From Acidimicrobiia bacterium (GTDB taxonomy: Bacteria > Actinomycetota > Acidimicrobiia > Acidimicrobiales > Acidimicrobilacustridaceae), in the NCBI GenBank assembly GCA_018882825.1, contig VERC01000190.1:1-5012 (forward strand): a DNA stretch of 5,012 nucleotides. The letters run 5' to 3'. Made by a program: the position numbers and the translations under genes. The number at the start of each line of letters is the position of its first letter. Position 1 is the first letter of the stretch. The notes beneath the pieces were generated by a model. The model saw nothing but the letters and a program-made list of their open reading frames with translations, was not told where the DNA came from and made no database searches. Shown one piece after another: positions 1 through 4,931 of the stretch.

Positions 1-420
1 TCGCCACACGACGCCCGAGCACAATCGGGCGGCGCGCACGGTGTGTTCGATGGCCCACGTCTTGGGGATGGCCTCGGCCACCACGAACACGACGATCACG
101 TTGACCACCGTGGCGATGAGCACACCCCAGCCGCCGAACATCCACTCACTCACGATGCCGATGAGCGTGGCCTGCACCAGCTGGCACACCAGCACCACCA
201 GCAGCACGACGTTGAGGAACTGTTCGGGGTGTTCGACGAGAGCGACGAGACGACGGGTGCCGAACCCGCCCTCGGCGGCGATGGCCCGGGCCCGGGCCCG
301 ACTCAGTCGCAGCAGCGACGTCTCGGCCATCGACAGGAAGATCGAGGCCACGAACAGCACGACGATGCCCACGATCATCCAGATCTCGGTCGGTCCGAGG
401 GTGGCGGCGAACACGGTCAT
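1..420 (-). CDS. CNNM/DUF21 membrane protein of the CorC/hemolysin family, N-terminal part (cut by window edge)
   Basis: The first 140 codons of an open frame that runs off the left edge without a stop. Three hydrophobic segments are visible at about residues 13-31, 67-90 and 98-116. Between the first two lies the polar stretch SMAETSLLRLSRARARA (30-46), the usual 'AET-x-L-x-x-LSRAR' signature of the DUF21 transmembrane domain. AEAIPKTWA (115-123) matches the family's conserved E-x-x-PKT motif. Known members have four membrane segments followed by a CBS pair and a CorC/HlyC domain; those parts would lie outside the window. The family is linked to Mg2+/Co2+ homeostasis, and the name hemolysin is historical. 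The ATG overlaps the ybeY stop codon as ATGA, which indicates translational coupling and fixes the start. The ybeZ-ybeY-ybeX order elsewhere supports the call. Ion specificity cannot be read from this fragment. Confidence 0.87.
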   Translation of the reverse strand, partial: MTVFAATLGPTEIWMIVGIVVLFVASIFLSMAETSLLRLSRARARAIAAEGGFGTRRLVALVEHPEQFLNVVLLVVLVCQLVQATLIGIVSEWMFGGWGVLIATVVNVIVVFVVAEAIPKTWAIEHTVRAARLCSGVVWR

Positions 421-965
421 CGCCACGGATCGGCGGCCAACGGCCCGTGATGGGCGGCCAGCAGTGCCTGTTCGCGCGCCCACATGGCGGCGCGCTGTTC
501 GTCGGTGGCGTGGTCCATGCCCAGCAGGTGCAGGATGCCGTGCACCAGCAGCAGGGCCAGTTCGTCGTCGAGCGAACCGGCGTGCTCGGGTGCGTTGCGT
601 TCGGCCACGGCCGGACACACCACCACGTCGCCGAGCAGCAACGGCAGTTCCTCGGGATCCTCCCCGCGATCCGGACCGGGGCCACCGCTGTCGGGCCAAC
701 GGCCGGCGGGATCTGGTTCTCCGTCGATGGGGAAGGAGAGCACGTCGGTGGGACCGTCGTGCTCCATGAACCGTTGGTTGAGGTCGGTGATCGTCGTCTC
801 GTCGACGAACAGCACCGACAACTCGCACTCACCGGACACGCCCTCGTCGGCCAGCGCGGCCAGCGCCAGGCGTTGCCAACGGGTCACATCGATGGCGACG
901 GCCGACTGCTCGTCGGACACGAACACCGTCACCTCACCGTCGACCGGTCCTCGCCGACGGCGCAT
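417..965 (-). CDS. ybeY: Endoribonuclease YbeY (rRNA maturation RNase)
   Basis: A 182-residue protein carrying the zinc-binding motif HGILHLLGMDH (142-152), i.e. H-x3-H-x5-H with His142, His146 and His152 as ligands, as in all YbeY/UPF0054 proteins. Upstream are the family blocks LSVLFVDE (49-56), PTDVLSFPID (72-81) and LGDVVVCP (111-118). YbeY is a metal-dependent single-strand endoribonuclease needed for 16S rRNA 3'-end maturation and 70S ribosome quality control in the cytoplasm. The gene begins 20 bp after the phoH stop and ends in an ATGA overlap with the membrane protein gene, so it is the middle gene of an operon. The start is uncertain: ATG at 965 gives an Arg-rich leader (MRRRRGPVDGE), while GTG at 932 would begin at the conserved TVFVSDEQ; neither has a good Shine-Dalgarno sequence. 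A Gly/Pro/Asp-rich stretch at about 82-108 is longer than in the short family members I recall. Confidence 0.93.
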   Translation of the reverse strand: MRRRRGPVDGEVTVFVSDEQSAVAIDVTRWQRLALAALADEGVSGECELSVLFVDETTITDLNQRFMEHDGPTDVLSFPIDGEPDPAGRWPDSGGPGPDRGEDPEELPLLLGDVVVCPAVAERNAPEHAGSLDDELALLLVHGILHLLGMDHATDEQRAAMWAREQALLAAHHGPLAADPWR

Positions 966-985
966 GGAGGCTCGTGGAGGGCCGC

Positions 986-1933
986 TCACGCCTTCTGCGC
1001 GTTCTCGTACGCCTGCACGATGTCCTGCACGATGCGGTGACGCACCACGTCGCCGGCGGTGAGTCGCACCCACTCCAGACCGTCGATGCCCTCGAGCACC
1101 GACTCGAGTCCGAGCAGTCCGCTGCGTCCACCCTGCACGTCGACCTGGGTGGTGTCGCCGGTGATCACCACCTTGGAGCCGAAACCGATGCGGGTGAGGA
1201 ACATCTTCATCTGTTCCGGGGTGGTGTTCTGCGCCTCGTCGAGGATGATGAACGATCCGTTGAGCGTGCGACCACGCATGAAGGCGAGCGGCGCGACCTC
1301 GACGGTGCCGCGCTCGAGCAGACGTTGCGCGCCCTCGGGTTCGACCATGTCGTAGAGCGCGTCGTACAACGGACGCAGGTAGGGGTCGACCTTGGCCATG
1401 AGATCGCCGGGCAGGAACCCGAGTCGCTCCCCGGCCTCGACCGCGGGACGGGTGAGGATGATGCGATCGACTTCCTTCGACTGCAGCGCCTGCACCGCCA
1501 TGGCCACCGCCAGCCACGACTTGCCGGTGCCGGCCGGTCCGATGCCGAAGGTCACGATGTTGTTGCGGATGGCGTCGATGTAGCGCTTCTGTCCGCTGGT
1601 CTTGGGTCGCACCATGCGTCCGCGCGCGCTGCGCATCACGTCGGTGGCCAGCACCTCGCTCGGGCGTTCGTCGGCCCGCACCATGTCGATGCTGCGACGC
1701 AGTGACGGGGCGTCGAGCACCTGGCCGCGCTGGAGCAGCACGATCATCTCCTCGAACAGACGGGCCACCATGGGCGCCTGCTCGCCGGCGATGGTGATCT
1801 CGTTGCCCCGCACCAGCACGTCACAGGTCGGGAAGGCGTCCTCCACCATGCGCAGCAGTTCGTCCCGGGTTCCGAGCAACCCGGCCATGAGGTGGTTGCC
1901 GGGGACGTGGACGATGACGGAGGTGCTGGGCAT
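986..1933 (-). CDS. phoH: PhoH family P-loop ATPase (YbeZ-type)
   Basis: A 315-residue protein with the full PhoH architecture. A small N-terminal KH-like region contains the stretch VRGNEITIAGE (41-51). It is followed by the ATPase core: Walker A GPAGTGKS (132-139), the PhoH signature TRPAVEAGERLGFLPGD (161-177), Walker B FIILDEAQN (228-236), ITGD (257-260) and the C-terminal RHRIVQDIV (298-306). All expected nucleotide-binding residues are present, so it should be an active ATPase. PhoH/YbeZ proteins are thought to act in RNA metabolism with the adjacent YbeY; the substrate here is not known. The ATG at 1933 gives a normal family length. The open frame extends further upstream, but that extension has no PhoH similarity and lies antisense to the divergent gene. 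No Shine-Dalgarno sequence precedes the ATG, and a TAGGCT hexamer lies 10 nt upstream, so translation may be nearly leaderless. Confidence 0.94.
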   Translation of the reverse strand: MPSTSVIVHVPGNHLMAGLLGTRDELLRMVEDAFPTCDVLVRGNEITIAGEQAPMVARLFEEMIVLLQRGQVLDAPSLRRSIDMVRADERPSEVLATDVMRSARGRMVRPKTSGQKRYIDAIRNNIVTFGIGPAGTGKSWLAVAMAVQALQSKEVDRIILTRPAVEAGERLGFLPGDLMAKVDPYLRPLYDALYDMVEPEGAQRLLERGTVEVAPLAFMRGRTLNGSFIILDEAQNTTPEQMKMFLTRIGFGSKVVITGDTTQVDVQGGRSGLLGLESVLEGIDGLEWVRLTAGDVVRHRIVQDIVQAYENAQKA

Positions 1934-1943
1934 GTGGACCCGA

Positions 1944-1949
1944 AGCCTA
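1944..1949 (-). promoter_or_regulatory. Possible -10 element for the phoH-ybeY operon
   Basis: TAGGCT (minus strand) fits the actinobacterial TANNNT -10 pattern and lies 10 nt before the phoH ATG. That would give a transcript with almost no leader, which agrees with the absence of a Shine-Dalgarno sequence. No convincing -35 is seen 16-18 bp upstream. It lies in the 68-bp spacer shared with the divergent gene at 2002. Confidence 0.28.
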
Positions 1950-2001
1950 GAAGAGTCGGACGGCCCATCCTCCGTGCGCCCCCGAGGGACACCATCGGGC
2001 C

Positions 2002-2532
2002 ATGGACGACGAATTCGACCGACTGCTGCGCATCGCCCGAGCCGACGACGCCACCCGGTCACGGGCCAGCGTGGTGGCCCTGCGCGAACTGGCGGCCGAG
2101 GAGGCGACCATCCTCGGGGTGCTCCACGACCTGGCCGATCGGCGGGGACGGGTACGACTGATCGGGCGGGGGATGACACGAGTCGGGATGGTGCACGAGG
2201 TGTGGAGTGGCGGTGTGGTGCTGGTCGGCGCCGGCGCCGGCGCCGGGGTCGAGGTGCTGGTCCGGGCGACGGCCATCGATGTCGTCGGCAGTCCCGACGG
2301 GTGTCGGCTGCACGGTGACGAGCGGTCGACGCCGGAACGATCCTGGGCCGCACTCGTGCACGATCGCGTCGAACCGTCCCACGAGGTGGAACTGGCCGTG
2401 AACGGCGTGACGATGCGAGGCCGGATGCTGTCGATCGGCACCGAGGTCGCCGTGGTGCTCGGCGCCGACGGGACGACGAACTACGTGCGGACCGACTCCA
2501 TCGACTCGGTGGTCATCACCTCGGACCGCTGA
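2002..2532 (+). CDS. Conserved-looking hypothetical protein with two tandem small beta modules
   Basis: A 176-residue soluble protein that I do not recognise as a named family. Residues 1-47 are helical and charged (DRLLRIARADDATRSR...). Two related beta-rich modules follow, at about 51-95 and 129-170. Both fit V-x-L-x3-G-x4-G-x13-G followed by V-R-x3-I-D-x-V: compare VRLIGRG with VELAVNG, and VRATAIDVV with VRTDSIDSV. The Val-Gly-Gly-Gly spacing (6, 5, 14) is identical in both copies, so this is an internal duplication. The pattern suggests small Sm-like or SH3-like barrels, but that is inference. There is no signal peptide or membrane segment. A GGCGCC triple repeat encodes GAGAGAG in the first module only. 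The ATG is preceded by GAGGG 13 nt away, a weak or over-spaced ribosome site; no better in-frame start was seen. The last 52 bp overlap the convergent HTH gene. Coding style and frame support a real gene; the function is unknown. Confidence 0.75.
   Translation: MDDEFDRLLRIARADDATRSRASVVALRELAAEEATILGVLHDLADRRGRVRLIGRGMTRVGMVHEVWSGGVVLVGAGAGAGVEVLVRATAIDVVGSPDGCRLHGDERSTPERSWAALVHDRVEPSHEVELAVNGVTMRGRMLSIGTEVAVVLGADGTTNYVRTDSIDSVVITSDR
2227..2244 (+). repeat. GGCGCC x3 microsatellite inside the hypothetical gene
   Basis: Three perfect head-to-tail copies of the palindromic hexamer GGCGCC, coding for alternating Gly-Ala (residues 76-82). Each unit is two codons, so a copy-number change would keep the reading frame. 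It lies in a predicted loop of the first beta module, exactly where that module is three residues longer than the second. Confidence 0.85.
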
Positions 2533-2780
2533 CGCTGATCCTGCGCATCCATCTCGGAGTGCCCACTCGCACCCTGCACCGTGCCCTCGCGCAGTGAGCC
2601 GGGTTCGATGCGACAGGAGACCACGAACTGCTCGAGGTCGGCGCGCTTGACGCGGATCACACGGCCGAACCGGTAGGCGGGCAGACGCCCTTCGTCGATG
2701 AACCGGTAGAGGGTGCGCGACTGCACGCCGAGCATCTCCGCTGCCGTCGCCGTGCTGAGCCATTCGATCGTCGTGTCCAT
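2481..2780 (-). CDS. Excisionase/MerR-type helix-turn-helix DNA-binding protein
   Basis: A 99-residue protein whose residues 7-53 form a typical HTH_17 (excisionase-family) domain. LSTATAAEMLGVQSRTLYRFI (8-28) contains the turn and recognition helix, and GRLPAYRFGRVIRVKRADLEQF (31-52) is the wing with its conserved 'LPAYR-x-GR' motif. Residues 54-99 are a polar tail without recognisable fold. Related small proteins include phage excisionases, AlpA and, more distantly, the developmental regulator BldC; this one lacks BldC's 'GGHRR' wing, so I do not call it BldC. There is no integrase or phage gene nearby, so a role as a chromosomal transcription regulator is more likely than excision. It is divergent from the pilus operon across 124 bp and is therefore a candidate regulator of it and of itself. 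The ATG at 2780 is the best start: it leaves a normal short lead-in to the HTH, and a TATGGT hexamer lies 9 nt upstream. The stop lies within the convergent neighbour. Confidence 0.86.
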   Translation of the reverse strand: MDTTIEWLSTATAAEMLGVQSRTLYRFIDEGRLPAYRFGRVIRVKRADLEQFVVSCRIEPGSLREGTVQGASGHSEMDAQDQRQRSEVMTTESMESVRT

Positions 2781-2813
2781 GCGACGGGGACCATACGGAA
2801 CTGCGCCGTCGCA
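2780..2813. promoter_or_regulatory. Inverted repeat around the HTH-gene promoter, possible operator
   Basis: Perfect 8-bp arms TGCGACGG (2780-2787) and CCGTCGCA (2806-2813) are separated by 18 bp. The -10 hexamer lies between the arms and the left arm touches the start codon. The arm centres are 26 bp apart, about two and a half helical turns. A protein bound here would block the promoter, so self-regulation by the HTH protein is possible. In GC-rich DNA an 8-bp dyad can arise by chance. Confidence 0.3.
2790..2795 (-). promoter_or_regulatory. Candidate -10 of a leaderless promoter for the HTH gene
   Basis: TATGGT (minus strand), a good match to TANNNT, ends 9 nt before the ATG. Transcription would start within about 0-3 nt of the start codon. 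This fits leaderless expression, common in actinobacteria, and there is no Shine-Dalgarno sequence in front of the ATG. The -35 region is poor: TTCGTT lies at 17-bp spacing. Confidence 0.4.
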
Positions 2814-2834
2814 ACGAATGGGTCGTCGGACCCC

Positions 2835-2863
2835 TTCCGGCGAGACCGCGTCATCCGTACCGT
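2835..2863 (+). promoter_or_regulatory. Weak candidate promoter for the cpaB-led operon
   Basis: TTCCGG (2835-2840), a 17-bp spacer and TACCGT (2858-2863) form a low-scoring -35/-10 pair upstream of cpaB. It is supported mainly by its position and spacing. If used, the leader would be about 35 nt and would carry the CCCACAG repeats and the Shine-Dalgarno sequence. Confidence 0.22.
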
Positions 2864-2869
2864 CCGCCG

Positions 2870-2886
2870 CCCACAGTCCCCCACAG
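2870..2886 (+). repeat. CCCACAG direct repeat, 10-bp period
   Basis: CCCACAG occurs at 2870-2876 and again at 2880-2886, one helical turn apart, just before the cpaB Shine-Dalgarno sequence. It could be a direct-repeat protein site or chance. Confidence 0.4.
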
Positions 2887-2890
2887 GCAC

Positions 2891-2896
2891 GGAGGT
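2891..2896 (+). promoter_or_regulatory. Shine-Dalgarno sequence fixing the cpaB start
   Basis: GGAGGT lies 8 nt before the ATG at 2905. It decides this start over upstream in-frame ATG codons, which would make the protein overlap the divergent HTH gene. Confidence 0.8.
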
Positions 2897-2904
2897 CGAC
2901 CGAG

Positions 2905-3672
2905 ATGCGCGGTCGCAACACGTCAGCACCGAGGAACGATTCCGCGCCCACCGATCAGGAGCGGGTGACGCGCACCGACCGCACGGTGCGTCGCCCCGGA
3001 CGCGCCCCGTCGCGGCGGGCCATCCTCGGGGGACTCCTCGTCGCTCTCGCCGCCATGCTCACGTGGACGACGATCCGGTCCGCCGGTCAGCGACCCGGCC
3101 GCGACATCGTCGTCGCCACTCGCACCATCGCCCCCGGAGAGCGCATCGACGCGTCGTCGGTCACGGTGCGCACCGTGGTGATGGACGCCGACCTGGCGGC
3201 CCACGACTTCTCGTCGCCCTCGCAACTCGTCGACGGTGTGGCCCTCGCCCCCATCGCCGAGGGCGAGGCCGTCGCCCGGAGCGCCGTGCTGGCCGACCCG
3301 AGCGGGGAGAAGCTGCGGCAGTTCTCCTTCCCGGTCGACCGCGATCGCGCGCTCAACGGTGACCTCCGGGCCGGGGAACGTGTCGACGTCATGGCCACGT
3401 TCGGCTCGGGCGTCGAGTCGACCACCACGGTGATCGCCCGCGACGCACTGGTGCTGCGGGTGGCCGAGCAACGCACGGGCTCACTCGCCGCCTCCGGCAA
3501 GTTGATCGTCACCCTCGGACTGGCGTCGGCCGATCAGGTGCTCGACGCCGTGCACGCATCCCAGGTGGCCGACCTGACGGTGGTGCGCTCCACGCTCGCC
3601 GCTCGCACCGAGTCGGCGCGCAACTCGACCACCGGCCCTTCCACGCGTGCGAGCGTCGGAGCGCGCTCATGA
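2905..3672 (+). CDS. cpaB: CpaB/RcpC-like SAF-domain pilus assembly protein
   Basis: A 255-residue protein. Residues 1-38 are a basic, Arg-rich cytoplasmic tail. Residues 39-58 (AILGGLLVALAAML...) form one membrane anchor without a lipobox, so the rest should face outward. An SAF domain follows at about 67-129: DIVVATRTIAPGERIDASSV is the typical 'vv-A-r-x-I-x-x-G-x-x-I' opening, and IAEGEAVARSAV closes it. Residues 139-230 resemble the RcpC/CpaB domain: FSFPVDRDRALNGDLRAGERVDVMATF is a variant of its 'v-a-x-a-l-x-G-x-l-x-x-G-D-x-V-D-v' motif, and VTLGLASADQVLDAVHAS is near the end. CpaB proteins take part in assembly of Tad/Flp pili, probably at the cell envelope. The C-terminal 25 residues are Ser/Thr-rich and unstructured in appearance. 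The stop overlaps the next gene's ATG (ATGA), consistent with an operon. SAF domains also occur in other proteins, but the following CpaE-like gene favours the pilus role. Confidence 0.83.
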   Translation: MRGRNTSAPRNDSAPTDQERVTRTDRTVRRPGRAPSRRAILGGLLVALAAMLTWTTIRSAGQRPGRDIVVATRTIAPGERIDASSVTVRTVVMDADLAAHDFSSPSQLVDGVALAPIAEGEAVARSAVLADPSGEKLRQFSFPVDRDRALNGDLRAGERVDVMATFGSGVESTTTVIARDALVLRVAEQRTGSLAASGKLIVTLGLASADQVLDAVHASQVADLTVVRSTLAARTESARNSTTGPSTRASVGARS

Positions 3673-4931
3673 GCGCCGAACACTTCGTCGTCCTCGGCGT
3701 GGCCCGGGCCCGGGCCGAATGGTTGGCCGCGGTGGGTCGCTGGGCCACGGCGTCGGCTCTGCCCATCGAGTTCATCCGCTGTGTGTCCGTCGACGAGGTC
3801 AGGGCCCGACTGTCGACCGACCGTCGTCATTCGGCGGTGCTGCTCGACGAACGGTGCGTCGGTGTCGACCGCGATCTGCTGGGCGCTGCCCGTGAGGCGG
3901 GGTGCGCGCCGATCATCGTGTGCGGATCGACACCGTTGCGCGACTGGGTCGGACTGGGGGCGGCAGGCACCCTCACCGAACCGGTGGACCGCACGACCCT
4001 CGGCGCGGCATTGCGCGAGCACGCCGCGCCGATCGACCGCGGTCATCGTGCGGTGGCGACCATCGCGTCGGGCACGTCGTTCGGCCGACTGGTGACGATC
4101 ACCGGTGCCGGCGGCACGGGAACGTCGTTGACGGCCATGGCCCTCGCCGCGCACTTCGCCACCATCGAGGACGTCGCTCTCGTCGACGGTGCCCTCGATG
4201 CCGATCAGGCACTCCTGCACGACCTCGGCGATGTGCTGCCCGGTCTTCCCGAACTCGTCGACGTCCACCGCACGTCGACACCGACGACGGTCGAGGTGCG
4301 CGCCGCCCTGTGGCACTGCCCCGATCACGGTTACGACGTACTCCCCGGTCTGCGCCGACACCGTGACTGGGCGACCATGCGGCGCCGCAACCTCGCCGCC
4401 GCGATCGCCTCGGTGCGCAGCGCCTACGGACTCGTCATCGCCGACGTCGACCTCGATCCCGAAGGCGAGACCGACACGGGTTCGGCCGATGTCGAGGATC
4501 GCAACGCGCTGTCACGGACACTGCTCGGCGACGCCGACGTCGTGGTGGTCACCGCCCGCCCGGGCATCAGTGGAGTGCGCCGATTGCTGCGCAACATCGT
4601 CCTGTTGGACGAGCACGGCATCGAACTCGAACGAGTCGTCCCCGTGATCATCGGTGCGCCGCGCAACACCGCGCGCCGCTCGGAGTCGACGAGGGCCATC
4701 GTTCGCCTGCTCGACGAGTGCAGACCGGGATCGTCGGTGGCCACCCCGGTGATGGTGGCCATCCGTCGAGACCTCGAACCGTTCCTCCACGACGGCGCAC
4801 CGCTGCCACCGTCGGTGGCCGGCTCGGTCGGCGCGGCCGTCGACGTGGCCCTGCGCACGGTCACACCGCGGATGCCGAAGAGCGACTCGCCGGTGCGGAT
4901 CGTGCCCGGCCATCTGGGGAGGACAGCATGA
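3669..4931 (+). CDS. cpaE: CpaE/TadZ-like MinD/ParA-fold protein with degenerate P-loop
   Basis: A 420-residue protein. Residues 1-120 look like a pseudo-receiver: alternating beta strands and helices with AVLLDERC (56-63), PIIVCGS (81-87) and GAAGTLTEPVDRTTL (97-111), but no acidic pair after the first strand and Glu104 where receivers have the conserved Lys. Residues 139-400 are a MinD/ParA-type fold. LVTITGAGGTGTSLTAMALA (141-160) is the P-loop region, DVALVDGALDADQA (168-181) the second strand, GYDVLPGL (221-228) the CpaE-typical strand, YGLVIADVDLD (253-263) Walker B, and DADVVVVTARPGISGVRRL (288-306) the 'adxvvlV' strand. Both lysines of the usual KGG-x-GK(S/T) motif are absent (AGGTGTS, 147-153), so ATP hydrolysis is doubtful. 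CpaE/TadZ proteins place the Tad machinery in the cell. The gene shares ATGA with the genes on both sides, and GGAG (3658-3661) is 7 nt before its ATG. The alternative is a generic ParA-like ATPase, less likely given the neighbours. Confidence 0.8.
   Translation: MSAEHFVVLGVARARAEWLAAVGRWATASALPIEFIRCVSVDEVRARLSTDRRHSAVLLDERCVGVDRDLLGAAREAGCAPIIVCGSTPLRDWVGLGAAGTLTEPVDRTTLGAALREHAAPIDRGHRAVATIASGTSFGRLVTITGAGGTGTSLTAMALAAHFATIEDVALVDGALDADQALLHDLGDVLPGLPELVDVHRTSTPTTVEVRAALWHCPDHGYDVLPGLRRHRDWATMRRRNLAAAIASVRSAYGLVIADVDLDPEGETDTGSADVEDRNALSRTLLGDADVVVVTARPGISGVRRLLRNIVLLDEHGIELERVVPVIIGAPRNTARRSESTRAIVRLLDECRPGSSVATPVMVAIRRDLEPFLHDGAPLPPSVAGSVGAAVDVALRTVTPRMPKSDSPVRIVPGHLGRTA
4918..4922 (+). 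promoter_or_regulatory. Shine-Dalgarno sequence for the next pilus gene
   Basis: GGAGG inside GGGGAGGA lies 5 nt before the ATG at 4928. It supports that ATG, which overlaps the cpaE stop as ATGA, as a true start. Confidence 0.75.

Noticed and set aside
283..300. GGCCCGGGCCCGGGCC run, with an identical 16-mer at 3701-3716
   Set aside because: Both copies encode alternating Arg-Ala (ARARA) using the favoured codons GCC and CGG; shared composition rather than a mobile or regulatory repeat.
966..1517. N-terminal extension of the YbeY open frame into phoH
   Set aside because: Out-of-frame translation of phoH with no YbeY-like content.
974..1705. 243-codon plus-strand open frame opposite phoH
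   Set aside because: Antisense to a gene with intact PhoH motifs; His/Gly/Glu-rich composition typical of a GC-rich shadow frame; no family motif.
1981..1999. CCCGA...TCGGG dyad before the gene at 2002
   Set aside because: Only 5-bp arms with a 9-nt loop in GC-rich DNA; too weak to call a terminator or operator.
1934..2353. N-terminal extension of the PhoH open frame
   Set aside because: Arg/Pro-rich translation without similarity to PhoH, antisense to the gene at 2002; the ATG at 1933 gives the usual length.
2481..2780. HTH gene as a phage or plasmid excisionase
   Set aside because: No integrase, att-like repeat, tRNA or phage gene in the window, and the base composition does not differ from its neighbours.
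2059..2814. 251-codon minus-strand open frame opposite the hypothetical gene and over the HTH gene
   Set aside because: Another frame of the HTH gene plus antisense of the duplicated-module gene; the HTH motif is in a different frame and no domain is seen here.
2797..2827. GGAAC with downstream GTC, resembling an ECF sigma promoter upstream of cpaB
   Set aside because: The spacing is about 20 bp instead of the usual 16-17, so it does not fit the known pattern.
3534..4361. 275-codon minus-strand open frame opposite cpaB and cpaE
   Set aside because: Antisense to two recognised genes, rich in Arg/Gly/His, without recognisable domains or a ribosome site.
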